A stretch of DNA of 64,000 nucleotides. It comes from Maea johnstoni (Eukaryota > Annelida > Polychaeta > Spionida > Magelonidae). The stretch is taken from the NCBI GenBank assembly GCA_963942565.1, contig OZ012685.1:51658326-51722325 (forward strand), read 5' to 3'. The notes beneath the pieces were generated by a model, which saw only the letters and a program-made list of their open reading frames with translations, had not been told where the DNA came from and did not search any database. Below, piece after piece: positions 21,165 through 31,789 of this stretch. The position numbers and the translations under genes are program-made. Each line of letters starts with the position of its first letter. Positions within the stretch are counted from its first letter, which is position 1.

Positions 21165-23747
21165 CTAAGAGAACCTGTTTGAGTCAGATATAAACAGTTG
21201 GACTTCTCTGAATACTTTGGTGTTTTCTTCCTCTGATAATTGTTGATGTCCTTTTAATAAGAGCTCAAGTGAGATTTTTATTCCCGAACTCACTAACATT
21301 TCTGAAATTGCATTTATCATCTTAACTCTTATTGGCCTATACTGGTTACAAAAAAGGAAGTAATGATCTGGGTCTTCCACAGAGTGACCACATGAACATG
21401 CTGGATTCTCACAGAGATTCCTCTGATGCAAATGGTAGTTTAAGTTACTAAAACCAACCCGTAATTGGGTGTGTATTACAGATAACCTTCTTTCACCACA
21501 ATAGTAAAATGTTGGCACTTTTTTAACCACAGTTTTACTCAGATTGCTCTTGAAACTGTTTAGTGTGGGAATAGATCTCACAGATATTGGAAGATTATTC
21601 CAAGCTTTTAGTGCTGCAGGGAAAAAGGATTTAGAGAAATAATTACAATTTTCTGTGTAAGGTACAAAATTTTGGGATTGCCTAGTCTGATATGGATGTT
21701 GTTCTGAGTTCAGCTTTGTCAGTAGGGATCTGAGATATTGGGGGGTTTTATTATTCACAATTTTGTAGTACAAACTCAATCTATGATGACTGCGTCTTGT
21801 TTCAAGTGATACCCAGGGCACTTCAAGGTCTAGTTTAATATGAGAAGTGCCTTTTTTACATCCAGTAACTAATCGAGCAGCATCCCTTTGTAATGATTCT
21901 AACTTTTCTGACAAGAGTATAGAGCAGTTGTCAAATATAACATCACAGTACTCAAGAATAGGTCTCACATGTGCCAGATACAAAATTTCAAGGGTACGTC
22001 TGTCTAATTTGTATTTTAACCCTTTCAGCATATTCAGTTTCTTAGACGCCTTGACTAACAACATATCAATATGATTAGACCAGTTTAGGTTTTCACTCAA
22101 GAGTAGACCAAGGTGCTTGTGGGTCTTGACCTCCTGTACAACAATACCATCTAATATTAAAGGGGGATGTTTAGTATTGCTTTGTTTTCTTGAAAATGTG
22201 ACAGATTTAGTTTTTGTGGGGTTTATAGTAACAGCCCACCTTTTAGCCCAAGAGTTTATAGTTTCGAGATCCCCATTTAGTCGTTCTGCACAAGCATCAC
22301 AATCATCTACCTCCTCATAAACTGAAGTGTCATCAGCATAAAGGGAAACATTAGATTGTAAGTTGTCAGCTATATCATTAATGTACAGTAAGAACAACAA
22401 AGGGCCAAGAACTGAGCCTTGAGGAACTCCAGCTGTAATTTGCTTGACTGATGAACACTGACCATTTATGACCACTCTGTGAGACCTTTCACATAAATAA
22501 CTATTTAACCACTTTAAAAGTGAACCACCAATACCAAAAGTTTTTAATTTATATAAAAGGTGTGGATGCGAGACCTTGTCAAATGCGCGACTTAGATCTA
22601 TAAACAGAGCCCTAACTTCTTTTCCATTCTGTAATGATTCATATATCCTGTGTGTAATAAAACATAATTGATTGACTGTAGAGTCACCGGGTCGAAAACC
22701 TGACTGTTTAGGGCTAAGTAGATGAAAGTGGTCAAGGTATTGATACACATGGTTGAACACAAGTTTCTCAAATATTTTTGAGATGCAAGAAAGGAGAGAT
22801 ACAGGTCTGTAATTTAATGGGTCTTGTGTACTCTCTTTCTTATGCACAGGGACCACATGTGCAAGTTTCCAAAGTTTTGGAAATTCTCCACTTTGTAAGG
22901 AAATATTAAAAAGCCTGGCTAATGAATATGAAATGGAGGGTGCAGTCTCCTTAAGTAAACGATTGCTTACATTATCTGGTCCATTTGCCTTAGACACATC
23001 CAAATCTTTTAGGATTTTATAAACACTAGAGGCTGTAAAGTATGGCTGAGTAATATTAAAATCACTCTCAGGTATTCTGGCTGGAGGTGGATCAACAGCA
23101 AAATCTGGTTTTGCCTGATCAATGAAAATTGAATTGAAAATTTCAGCCTTTTCAGCACTGTCTGTTACAATATTTGAATGCCACTTAATTGGAGAAACTG
23201 CTCCTTTGTTTGATGATCCATAAAAACATTTAGAAGCTTTCCACCAGTTTTTATTGCTCGTTTGTTCATCTTGCAACTGAATTTGTAACTTTGTAAAATA
23301 TTCTTGCTTTGACTTCCTTATTCGACTGACAACTTCATTTCTAATGTGTTTGTAACTGTCTGTCAATGCCAAATTCTTGTTCCTAACAGCAGCCTTAAAA
23401 AGGGTATCACGTTGCCTAATTAACTGTTTTATGTCTGAAGTAATCCATGGTTTGTCTTTTGGTTTGATGGTAACAACCTTAAATGGAATGCAAGTTTTGG
23501 ATATGGTTAGGAACAGGTTAACCCACGCCTCACACATATCATCAACACTTTTGTTTAAAAACGCAGCATCCCAGTTACAATCCTTTAAGACATTTCTTAA
23601 ATTTTGGAAATTACCCTTGTTGTAGAGCCAAATTTGTCTCTTATAAGGTTTCTCTCGGCCTAGATAATGAAAGAGTGCCATAGATTGGACAGTGGTCACA
23701 GTTATGCAGTGGTGGGAGAGTACCACATGATTTAAAAAGACCTGCAT
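21165..23747 (-). CDS. LINE ORF2, reverse transcriptase part
   Basis: Open for 860 codons; the LINE-specific part starts near residue 30 (REKPYKRQIW), after the second frame change. The RT domain spans about residues 290-560. It has LNYRPVSLLS at 312-320, the first catalytic Asp in FIDLSRAFD (D384), AGVPQGSVLGP at 439-449 and YADD at 470-473. A C-terminal CCHC-like knuckle is formed by C784, C786, H795 and C800. The protein would nick target DNA (upstream endonuclease) and copy the element RNA into the genome. The motif set is that of the CR1/L2/Jockey group of APE-type LINEs. All catalytic residues are kept. Confidence 0.95.
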   Translation of the reverse strand: MQVFLNHVVLSHHCITVTTVQSMALFHYLGREKPYKRQIWLYNKGNFQNLRNVLKDCNWDAAFLNKSVDDMCEAWVNLFLTISKTCIPFKVVTIKPKDKPWITSDIKQLIRQRDTLFKAAVRNKNLALTDSYKHIRNEVVSRIRKSKQEYFTKLQIQLQDEQTSNKNWWKASKCFYGSSNKGAVSPIKWHSNIVTDSAEKAEIFNSIFIDQAKPDFAVDPPPARIPESDFNITQPYFTASSVYKILKDLDVSKANGPDNVSNRLLKETAPSISYSLARLFNISLQSGEFPKLWKLAHVVPVHKKESTQDPLNYRPVSLLSCISKIFEKLVFNHVYQYLDHFHLLSPKQSGFRPGDSTVNQLCFITHRIYESLQNGKEVRALFIDLSRAFDKVSHPHLLYKLKTFGIGGSLLKWLNSYLCERSHRVVINGQCSSVKQITAGVPQGSVLGPLLFLLYINDIADNLQSNVSLYADDTSVYEEVDDCDACAERLNGDLETINSWAKRWAVTINPTKTKSVTFSRKQSNTKHPPLILDGIVVQEVKTHKHLGLLLSENLNWSNHIDMLLVKASKKLNMLKGLKYKLDRRTLEILYLAHVRPILEYCDVIFDNCSILLSEKLESLQRDAARLVTGCKKGTSHIKLDLEVPWVSLETRRSHHRLSLYYKIVNNKTPQYLRSLLTKLNSEQHPYQTRQSQNFVPYTENCNYFSKSFFPAALKAWNNLPISVRSIPTLNSFKSNLSKTVVKKVPTFYYCGERRLSVIHTQLRVGFSNLNYHLHQRNLCENPACSCGHSVEDPDHYFLFCNQYRPIRVKMINAISEMLVSSGIKISLELLLKGHQQLSEEENTKVFREVQLFISDSNRFS

Positions 23748-24069
23748 TGTCAGAAAATATCAAATCAATACAAGAGGCACTATTAGTCCCAAAGCGAGTT
23801 GGACCCTTTATAAGCTGAGAGAAATGATAAGAGTCAAATGTGGCTTTTAGAATTTTTCCATCAGCAGAAACACAATCTTCAATCCACCACGAACTGTGCT
23901 TTGAATTGAAATCCCCCATCAAAATCAGGCCACAATATTTATGACATTCCTTAGCTAACTGAATACATTCATTAAGTCCTTCCACAAAGTCAAGTGTTCG
24001 AAGTGATGGAGGTTTATAACAATTCCAAAGTAGAATTAACTGACCCTGCACCTTTATCTCAATACACAC
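23641..24069 (-). CDS. LINE ORF2, C-terminal half of the endonuclease (shifted frame)
   Basis: This stretch of ORF2 is in a different frame from the pieces on both sides. It holds APE-type endonuclease motifs in order: NCYKPP (residues 16-21), GDFN (52-55), IKGPTR (87-92), IDLIFSD (101-107) and CDHCPI (124-129, usually SDHxPV). The frame changes lie near 24054-24069 and near 23650 (at the shared AGAGAAACC). Both are single-base-type shifts. The final His ligand is kept, but C replaces the usual Ser before the Asp. Confidence 0.9.
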   Translation of the reverse strand: MCIEIKVQGQLILLWNCYKPPSLRTLDFVEGLNECIQLAKECHKYCGLILMGDFNSKHSSWWIEDCVSADGKILKATFDSYHFSQLIKGPTRFGTNSASCIDLIFSDNAGLFKSCGTLPPLHNCDHCPIYGTLSLSRPRETL

Positions 24070-24554
24070 AATTCTAAATTTGCTGGCTCAAACTGAGGCA
24101 TATGAGTAGCAGGACAATCATCGGAAACATAAACAGCAATGCCCCCACCATGTCTGTTCCTGTCCTTTCTAATCGGTGACTGAAATCCAGCAATCACTAT
24201 ATCCTCATTTTTTATAGCCTCACTCAACCAAGTTTCTGATATACCAATAATATCGAAATCATTTGCAACTGCAAAACTTGTTAACTCATCAAACTTTGAA
24301 GTGTTAGAATTATCATCTTTAGCCAGAAGGCTTCTAATATTCAAATGACACAAAGTTAACTGCTTTAAAACAGGCCCAGGATTTGATTCAATATCACCTG
24401 CTAAAAGAATTAGATTTGGTAAAACCATGTGGCAAAATAGAAAATTTGGCAAAATAAAATTCCAGAAGTAGAGCTGTGACAAAAGAGCTCTTTTATTGCC
24501 AGTACAGTGAAAGATGCCAATAGCGGTCCTGTAATCCTCTAAGTAGCTACCCAT
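24054..24554 (-). CDS. LINE ORF2 start: 2A-like peptide and N-terminal endonuclease
   Basis: Starts at ATG 24554, with a stop just upstream in frame. After a hydrophobic, Leu-rich stretch (residues 28-52) comes GDIESNPGP at 53-61 (bases 24372-24398). This fits the D-x-E-x-N-P-G-P consensus at which ribosomes skip a peptide bond, releasing the upstream part. The APE endonuclease follows with LNIRSL (71-76), the Mg-binding Glu in SETWL (E107) and GGGIAVYV (136-143). 2A-like motifs at this position are known in several invertebrate non-LTR elements. The frame ends prematurely at 24054. Confidence 0.92.
   Translation of the reverse strand: MGSYLEDYRTAIGIFHCTGNKRALLSQLYFWNFILPNFLFCHMVLPNLILLAGDIESNPGPVLKQLTLCHLNIRSLLAKDDNSNTSKFDELTSFAVANDFDIIGISETWLSEAIKNEDIVIAGFQSPIRKDRNRHGGGIAVYVSDDCPATHMPQFEPANLELCVLR
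24372..24398 (-). other. 2A-like ribosome-skipping motif
   Basis: Encodes GDIESNPGP, matching DxExNPGP exactly. The preceding residues LPNLILLA resemble the helical leader that activity needs. Skipping would occur between the last Gly and Pro, giving a ~60-residue leader peptide and an ORF2 protein that starts with Pro. Confidence 0.85.
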
Positions 24555-25106
24555 GATCTGTTTTTGGAAAACTATTCTCCTGTGTTAAATTATTATGTAC
24601 AGTATCATGTTGGCCATTTAAATACTGCCACCAATAAAGTTTACCATTATAACCATGCAATAGATAAAAGTTGAACTCATACATATTGGACAAACAAAGA
24701 AATAAAGAACGAATAATTAACATGAAAGCAAAAGTAGCAAAACAAGGAAAACAAACAATTTACCCACAAAGACAGTTGTGATTTAAGGTAATAATTCACA
24801 GAATATAAATAAATTCGGAATTGTAGTTGGGAGGTAAAACACACCAATTAAATAAATTGAATGAGCATGGATCAACTAGTCTCCTAGTGGAGTAATAACA
24901 ACTCAAGTTACCTAAGAGAGACAGCCTAAGAGAGACAGTTGACTGCAGTGTCACCTACTGATAGAAACATCAACCGGTCAAACAAAAGTAATTATTTTGA
25001 AACAATATGTTTAGGTGTAATAATAGTAGTGTGACAAGAACACCATCTATTGCCATTTAATTCATATGCTTACATAGAATTTGTGTGACCAGACATGACG
25101 AATATA
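24555..25106 (-). other. LINE inter-ORF spacer
   Basis: 552 bp between ORF1 stop and ORF2 ATG with no long frame. It is long for this group, so it may hold signals for ORF2 translation. Confidence 0.6.
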
Positions 25107-26000
25107 TCAGGGTCCTTTATTTGCAATGTCCAGGACAGTGTCTATGCTGTCAAATAAATCCAGTGTAGTAACTGTTCCATTTTCGCCCTTGATGAACACA
25201 GACCCATTTTTAGTCCAGGCTGTTTCCACTCGTACATGCCCTTTTGCCCTGTGAAAGAGACCTAAGTTTTTACGAGTAAGATCCTCCACAATCACTATGC
25301 CAGTATTTTTAAGCTTTTTTCTGTTGATGAGCATTTGTGTACATGGATTTCTGTAAACAAATTTAACGATGATTGGGCTAGGACCAGTCCTGTTTTTAGT
25401 TGGAAGTCTGTGTGCAACATCTATGTCCGATGGTTTCAAGTCGACCCCAATATTCTTCCCTATCTGCATGACTGTATTCACACAATCCTCCTTTGAATGT
25501 CTCGGTTCACCCTCTTCATTTTCCCTTTCAACGCCAAGGATCCTAAGTGTTGATCTGCGATTGTATTGGTCTGTGCTGTTTGATATCATAACAGCTTCTT
25601 TAGCCAGTTTATCATTTTGAGAACAGCTGCTCATCAACTCCGAGATCTGTTTTTGTTGGGCAGAAACTTGATCCCGCAATCTGTCATTTTCTTTCTCCAA
25701 GATAAAGAACTGGGCATCATATTGCTCCTTGACATCTTTGATGATATCACCCCTTAGAGACTTCACGGCCTCTATCACCATTCCATGGATGCTGCCCTCC
25801 AAATTTTTGAGATGATCCCCTGTAAGCAGTTGGTCAAATTTTGCATTTAGGTCCCTCAGCTGCATATCAGTGTTATCCAGCCTTGTATTCAGTGCAGAAA
25901 AACTCTCATGTAAATCTGAGCTGGCAGAGTCATTCAGTGATATATCCTCTAAGGATGAGCTCTCATGCTTCCTCTTGGGAGTTGGCTGTTGAGACTTCAT
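25107..26000 (-). CDS. LINE ORF1, RNA-binding coiled-coil protein
   Basis: 297 codons, uninterrupted. A basic, Ser-rich start (KSQQPTPKRKHESS) is followed by a heptad-rich coiled coil at about 30-135. An RRM-like L1 ORF1p-type core begins at DQYNRRSTLRILGV (144-157) and includes DVAHRLP (194-200), IIVKFVYR (210-217) and the C-terminal VFIKGENG. Proteins of this type trimerise, coat the element RNA and act as chaperones. A typical L1-like core at this length suggests a complete ORF1. Confidence 0.9.
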   Translation of the reverse strand: MKSQQPTPKRKHESSSLEDISLNDSASSDLHESFSALNTRLDNTDMQLRDLNAKFDQLLTGDHLKNLEGSIHGMVIEAVKSLRGDIIKDVKEQYDAQFFILEKENDRLRDQVSAQQKQISELMSSCSQNDKLAKEAVMISNSTDQYNRRSTLRILGVERENEEGEPRHSKEDCVNTVMQIGKNIGVDLKPSDIDVAHRLPTKNRTGPSPIIVKFVYRNPCTQMLINRKKLKNTGIVIVEDLTRKNLGLFHRAKGHVRVETAWTKNGSVFIKGENGTVTTLDLFDSIDTVLDIANKGP

Positions 26001-26050
26001 AGAAGCTGTTGAGTTTGGTTTAGGGGTGCTTGCAGCAGCAGTTGTATATA

Positions 26051-26640
26051 CCTCTGTACTGAAACTAGCCTAAGATAGTATCTGTGGCTGGCCTTTGAAT
26101 AGACCGCTTCATATTTGTTATTTTTTGCGTGTTTGAAGTTACTGACAGAGATTTAAATTAGTACACAGAAAACACCGCAGCATCATACTTATAAACGACC
26201 TTGGAAATCTCAAAGCGCCTTTCTTTGCAAGCCACAGAACAATATCAAATGTCAAAAATAGAACTTTTTTTAAACAAATTGAATGATTATAGAATGATTG
26301 AAAATATGACTTAAACTGTATATTTATTTTGAAAAAATGTGGATAAAACCACAAAGTTTTGACTGGAATTGGTATAAATCATATTTCTCGAACTGGCACA
26401 GCGTCACCCTATAGCATTAATAATGCTAGTTTCCCATCATCTACAATTGTATTATAATGCCTCTCTCTGTACTGAAACTAGCCTAAGATAATATCTGTGG
26501 CTGGCCTTTGAAAAGACAGCTTCATATTTGTTATTTTTTGCGTGTTTGAAGTGTCTGACAGTGATTTAGTACACAGAAACAACCACAGCATCATAAACGA
26601 CCTTGGAAATCTCAAAGCGCTTTTCTATGCAAGCCGCAGA
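26051..26640. repeat. Tandem repeat G, units 2 and 3
   Basis: Unit 2 is 26051-26441; unit 3 starts at 26465 and breaks off near 26640. Units are ~90% alike with short deletions. They show that the LINE inserted into an existing tandem array. Confidence 0.88.
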
Positions 26641-26761
26641 ATGTGTATTGATGCCAACTCTTTGCCAAGCTATTCATTTGCTGCGCGAGGGCCATCTATA
26701 ACTTTGGCTACACCGCATAACAATGTGCCACAGTCTGTATGGCACATGATGTGAATAAATG

Positions 26762-27032
26762 TGTTAGCCCTTTGGCTGCTCTGATGGCTAATTTGGTTGA
26801 TACTAAATGATGCAAAAACCTAAAAAATGGCTGAAAACCTGGCATATGGGTACTCATCTGAGAGTACTCAGCGAGAGCTTTCCAATGAATACCAACATGA
26901 CAGGGTTTGGATGGTTTAGTACTCAGCAAGAGCTATCCAATAAATACCAACATGAAAGCGCTTAGATGTTGTTCAAAAAGTTTTGCTTCCTTGTGCTTTG
27001 GACGAAAGTAGCCTCAGCATTGGAAGGGATTT
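26762..27032 (+). mobile_element. Family A MITE with internal duplication
   Basis: The segment AGTACTCAGCRAGAGCTWTC through ACATGA is repeated inside, making it ~270 bp. Confidence 0.82.
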
Positions 27033-27157
27033 ATCAATGTGCCACACTTTATGGCACGTGATGTGAATAAATGCGATAGGGTGCTGGGTCGGTCTGAGCA
27101 CCAATCTTCACAGATCAAGAAGATGCTGATCTTTTCCAATGCTTTTTTGTCCAACTC

Positions 27158-27427
27158 ATTTACCCTCATGCTGTTGGTGGCTAATTTGGCCATTATAAAC
27201 TGAGGCAAAAAAATCTGAAAAATGGATGAAACCCTGGCACATGGGTACTCATCTGAGAGTACTGGGCGAGAGCTTTCCAATGAATACCAACATGACAGGG
27301 TTTGGATGGTTTAGTACTCAGCGAGAGCTATCCAATAAATACCAACATGAAAGCGCTTAGATGTTGTTCAAAAAGTTTTGCTTCCTTGTGCTTTGGACGA
27401 AAGTAGCCTCAGCATTGGAAGGGATTT
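27158..27427 (+). mobile_element. Family A MITE with the same internal duplication
   Basis: Same junction as the copy at 26762; ends GGAAGGGATTTA. Confidence 0.82.
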
Positions 27428-27553
27428 ATCAATGTGCCACACTTTATGGCACATGATGTGAATAAATGCGATAGGGTGCTGGGTCGGTGTGAGCACCAAT
27501 CATTACAGATCACGGAGATACCGATCTTAACCAATGCTTTTTTGTCCAACTCA

Positions 27554-27764
27554 TTTACCCTTGTGCCGTTGCTGGCTAATTTGGACATTTTAAACTGATG
27601 CAAAAATCTGAAAAATGGATGAAACCCTGGCACATGGGTACTCATCTGCGAGTATTCAGTGAGAGCTTTCTAATGAATACCAACATGATAGGGTTTAGAT
27701 GGTTTTCAAAACTTTTTGCATTTTTCTGCTGTGGACGAAAGTAGTCTCAGCATGGAAAGGGTTC
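27554..27764 (+). mobile_element. Family A MITE, normal structure
   Basis: Lacks the internal duplication seen in the two preceding units. Ends TTTACCC at left and AAAGGGTTC at right. Confidence 0.82.
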
Positions 27765-27849
27765 GGGTGCTGGCTCTGTTTGGGAACCAATCAACACAGA
27801 TCTATGAGATGCCGATCATTACCAAATGAATGCTTTCTTGTCCAGCTCA

Positions 27850-28695
27850 TTAAGGTCTTACGACACTTTTAGAAATCTCAGTTTAATTTTTCTGAAATTT
27901 TGCAAAAGGAAAGAACATAGCACAGTGATCTTCAAAACAACTTAAAATCATGGGGTCATCAACTTAGTTTTTTTTCACAGATTTTTGAAAAATTAATGCA
28001 ATTTATGTCACAAACATCACTTTCTCCAAAATTGGCGTCTTTCGTTGCTAGATTTATCCCTTCAGAGATACTGGCACTGCCTGAAATACTGTTCTGCCTT
28101 GTTGAAATTAATTTTCTGCTGTTATATAGGAATTATTGGAATTATCAAGGAACTCGAGAAACAAGTTTTTAACCCAAAATTGATATAAGTCAGAATTGCC
28201 TAGTTTAATTTTCACCAATTTTTGTCTACACTATCTACACAATGCTCTTAATAAAAAGATATAAAGAAAATGATAGGTCATCATGTTAGTTTTCGAACCA
28301 CAGATGGTCAAAGTTTGTGAAATGGGACTTTTTTGGGTCAAATTTTCATGAAAATGTTAGAAAAGAGTTACTCAGTTGTTACCGAATATGCCCATCCTTA
28401 TATAAGATATTGTTGAGCAAGGGAACTCCATTTTATACACATAAATTATCACAAATTATTCCTGAAAACTGGTCAAAGCATCAAATTCAATGAATATGGA
28501 AATCACTGTAGCCAAAAACAAAAGACTCGTAGGATACTATTTATAATAGGCAGGTATAATCAGAATTGGTACATATTCAATAAAAATCAATTTCATTTCA
28601 ATTTTTCCAGTGATGTCAGGTAAATTGTAATAAATTATTTTAGTTTGTCAAATACCCAATAGGTGTCACCGGTATAGAGTATCGTAAGACCTTAA
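27850..28695. mobile_element. Family H, 846-bp TTAA element
   Basis: TTAA at 27850-27853 and 28692-28695. Terminal inverted repeat GGTCTTACGACAC / GTATCGTAAGACC, 12 of 13 matched. No long frame inside, so nonautonomous. TTAA targets occur with piggyBac and Kolobok elements; the GG-starting ends differ from families A and B. Its right TTAA is also the left TTAA of the MITE at 28692. Confidence 0.75.
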
Positions 28696-28905
28696 CCCTT
28701 CTAATGCTAAGGCTACTTTCGTCCAATGCACAAGAATGCAAACATTTTTAAAAACCATCTAAACCATGTCATGTTGGTACTCATTGGATAGCTGTCAAGG
28801 AGTACTCTCAGATGATTACCCATATGCCAGGATTTCAGTTATTTATCTGGATCTTTGCATTATTTTATTATTGGCCAAATTAGCTATTGGCAGCCTAATA
28901 AAGTT
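28692..28905 (-). mobile_element. Family A MITE
   Basis: Left TTAA shared with element H; right end decayed. Confidence 0.82.
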
Positions 28906-29106
28906 TTTTTTAATCCTTTCATACTTAGAGATCACCTTTAGAGATATAGTATATATCCTGAATGTCACTCACTCGTGGAGGTCACTTATATTACCCACAA
29001 AGTTATAGGCTGTGATTCTTGATTTCTTATTCTCAGCATGGATGTGTTAAAGGTTTTGTTTACCAGCTGATATGCCTGACCACCAAGCTCTGTGTCTAGC
29101 ATGGCT

Positions 29107-29567
29107 TACCGTATTCTTTCGATTAAGCGCACATGCCCAAATAAGCGCACAGGGCCTATTTTTCACGGTTAGTCAGGGTGAATGACCAGCGCAAATGTCA
29201 CGAAAAACTTGTAAAACTTCCGCCCAGAAGAAGTAAGAAAAGCAAAATTACATACCCAAAATTTCCTCTTGCCGTGTCTGCAAACCAGGGCTGAATTCCG
29301 CAATTTCAGCAGTTTCTTTGCGCTCTCACTGTTCATATTCGCCGCATAATCGTACTTTTGACCAATTAACGATCTCACGTGCGACAGTGTAGCTGCAAAC
29401 GTCTAAGCTAACTGAACAGCGAGAGCGCAAAGGCGCAATAACGGCCAATGCTTTCGATTGGCAATCATTGAGATGTGCGGTAAAACGGAAGATCGCCAAC
29501 ACCCCTACTTCAGAAAAATTTCCCAACTTCTATCCGCACCGTGCGCATAATCGGAAGAATACGTGCT
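29107..29567. mobile_element. Family I inverted-repeat element, copy 1
   Basis: Left end TACCGTATTCTTTCGATTAA then GCGCAC; right end GTGCGCATAATCGGAAGAAT then ACGTGCTA. About 22 of 25 positions pair. The TA at both ends suggests a Tc1/mariner-type target. 461 bp, noncoding, CpG-richer than its flanks. Confidence 0.7.
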
Positions 29568-29881
29568 AAAGGTGCTAGGTAGTGATTATGTGCGTACAGG
29601 GTAGGTGGGCGGGTTGTCTGAATGCTTCCAGCAGCTGAGCATAATTGTGAGGTATGTGTAACACTGTGGAGGTATGCTTGTGAAGAGGAATGATATATTT
29701 GTGGCCTAGGAATTTCTGATGTTTTGAGGCAGGCTGCTCGATCCAGATCAAAGGATAGAGGTGCAAGCCATTTCAAGTGCTCTAACGCCTTTAACTAAAG
29801 CATAGTATGAGCAGAGCAATATGCTATAGTGTTAAGTGTTATATGGTTATATGGTTTGAAAAGATATATAATATGATTTAC
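29568..29881. other. Intron DNA, nothing recognised
   Basis: Unique sequence between two elements; overlapping short - strand frames have no splice support. Confidence 0.35.
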
Positions 29882-30302
29882 TAGTGATGTCATTGATATG
29901 AAATTTTATCGATTCGATAAATTGATATATCTTTCAATTCGATTCGATCCGATTCGATATGCCGTAACATGCTCGACTAGGGCACATTATTTATAGGGAT
30001 GTCTTTGATATCCCTTTATTTTGGTTGGATACCCCGTGTCTTGGCCATATGCCTGAGTAAAGCACACCATTCCTTCAAATTTCTCTTGCAAAAGCCATAG
30101 AAAATACTTCAATATTTAGTCGAGTTTCACTTTGCATTAGTTTAACAGGAAAATGTCTGGGAAAAGTGTATTTTTTATTAATAATCATACGCGATTATTG
30201 GGGTACAGAATATCGATTATTTCGATTCCATACCCAACCATTCGATTCAATTTAATTGACAAAGTGAAAATGTCGATTTATCGACTATCAATGACATCCC
30301 TA
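29882..30302 (-). mobile_element. Family F hAT-type element, copy 2
   Basis: Inverse of the copy at 16702. Flanks TGATTTAC (29874-29881) and TGATATAC (30303-30310) match at 7 of 8, an independent target duplication. Ends TAGTGATGTCATTGATATG and ...CTATCAATGACATCCCTA. Confidence 0.88.
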
Positions 30303-30329
30303 TGATATACCCTGATAATATAATATACC

Positions 30330-30520
<191 letters not shown>

Positions 30521-30830
30521 TGCTCGCAAAGTGTGGTTCATAACATAGTTGATAATGAGTAACACATTGTCAATTATGCTCAATGTAGAAAAAGAAATTG
30601 CTCCGAAGAAAATGTAGTCCCCTAGTGCTATTTGATTCATGATATATGAGCAGTTAATAAAACAGGCCCCTCTGCAGAACTCCTGCTATATGTGTGCTGC
30701 ACTGGATATGATTCAACATGAAATCCCAGGCGGGCAGTTAATCTAGCACTAGGTTATTCATAGAATCGCCACTAAACTAAAAGAGTTGTCCAAAGGGCCC
30801 CTGATGATCACTTCTCGCTTGTTTAATTAC
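30521..30830. other. Intron DNA, nothing recognised
   Basis: Unique sequence. Confidence 0.3.
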
Positions 30831-30885
30831 CTCGCAACTCCTGGTAGGCACTCAGCAATTCTGGCTCCGTCAGCCTGCGGTTGTC
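30831..30885 (-). CDS. Candidate internal exon on - strand
   Basis: The - strand reads CTCCCAG|, then 55 nt coding DNRRLTEPELLSAYQELR, then a donor GCGAG|GTAATT. The peptide looks like an amphipathic helix segment. The frame is closed by stops on both sides, outside the splice sites. The acceptor has a weak pyrimidine tract, and the + strand is also open here, so this may be chance. It would lie upstream of the - strand exon at 18640 if it belongs to the same gene. Confidence 0.25.
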
Positions 30886-31124
30886 CTGGGAGTGATTTTT
30901 CCTGTTCTCTCAACGCTTGGATAGTTGGATAATAGAAGGGAAATGTTTTGTTGCCATTAGTAAAAGGATTGATCATGGGCCGCTATGGGAAAAATACAGT
31001 CACATTTCGACTTAATATGTGAATCATAGCATTTTGATTTACCTAGATGTGCTTTCTCGTAAGTAAGGCCGTGACTCTTATGAGTTGACCAATCAGATGC
31101 AGACACGTACCATACTGACATCAT

Positions 31125-31240
31125 CAGGGATGACTGAAAGCCTGGCACACGGGTACTCACCTAGCTAAGAGTACTTAGTGAGAGCTATCTAATGAATACC
31201 TAAATGACAGGGTTTACATGGTTTTAGATGGTTTCATATG
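31125..31240 (+). mobile_element. Family A MITE fragment
   Basis: Central part only, from GACTGAAAGCCTGGCACA to GACAGGGTTTACATGG. Confidence 0.75.
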
Positions 31241-31467
31241 TACCCCTCAACATTTAGCAATCCAAAATCAGGATATTTCAGGCGGTTTACCATTGCCTCT
31301 TTCGGTTTTGTTTTGTTTAGTTCCAATTCTGGCCACTAGGGGCCAGGTTAGTACTTTTGCTTAAGGAGGGCGCCTTTACAATTGATAATCATGTACATGT
31401 ATGTTAATGGGATAACTTTAATTTTATGTAGCAGATCACAATTGCTGCATGATGATATACACACAGT

Positions 31468-31781
31468 CATGGTCTTAGCCAGCAGGGTGTCTGGGTGTCT
31501 TTTTGGACACCCAAACCCCTCAAAAGCACCCCTCAAGACACCCACTTTTTTTGGTGAAGAATTTCTTAAAATGTCAATCTGAAGCATATAATTGAATTTT
31601 ATCATCTCCATATAATTCCCTTGACATTCTATAAGGATACCAAGCCTTAGTTTGATAAATTTATACATGTTTATGGTTGAAATATGTGTATATTGTGGTG
31701 CCCCTTAAAAATTTGGACGCCCAAAAATTTTACAGTTGCCAATTCTAGGCACCCAGTTTCCAAATCCTGGCTAAGTCCCTG
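31468..31781 (-). mobile_element. Family E hAT-type element, copy 2
   Basis: Perfect 8-bp duplication CACACAGT at 31460-31467 and 31782-31789. Inverse of the copy at 13596. Confidence 0.92.
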
Positions 31782-31789
31782 CACACAGT

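Larger units (their letters stand above)
20967..26036 (-). mobile_element. Near full-length LINE of the CR1/L2-like group with 2A-like motif
   Basis: About 5.07 kb. In order on the - strand: ~35 bp leader, ORF1 (26000-25107), a 552-bp spacer, ORF2 (24554-21165), a ~190-bp 3' UTR with an AATAAA signal (20987-20992) and an 11-A tail (20967-20977). It interrupts tandem repeat G after CATCATCTATA, which supplies an empty-site reference at 26431-26450. No long target duplication is evident. ORF1 is open; ORF2 has two frame changes in the endonuclease part, so this copy is probably inactive but young. The short leader may mean a small 5' truncation. Confidence 0.93.
26720..27780. repeat. ~395-bp tandem duplication carrying family A MITEs
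   Basis: GGCACATGATGTGAATAAAT recurs at ~26741, 27055 and 27449, and GTGCTGGGTCGGT at ~27090 and 27478. Three units each hold one family A copy. The first two copies share an abnormal internal duplication, so the MITE altered first and the segment then duplicated. Confidence 0.85.

Noticed and set aside
20967-26036. LTR or retrovirus-like element
   Set aside because: No long terminal repeats, protease or integrase; poly(A) tail and APE endonuclease identify a LINE.
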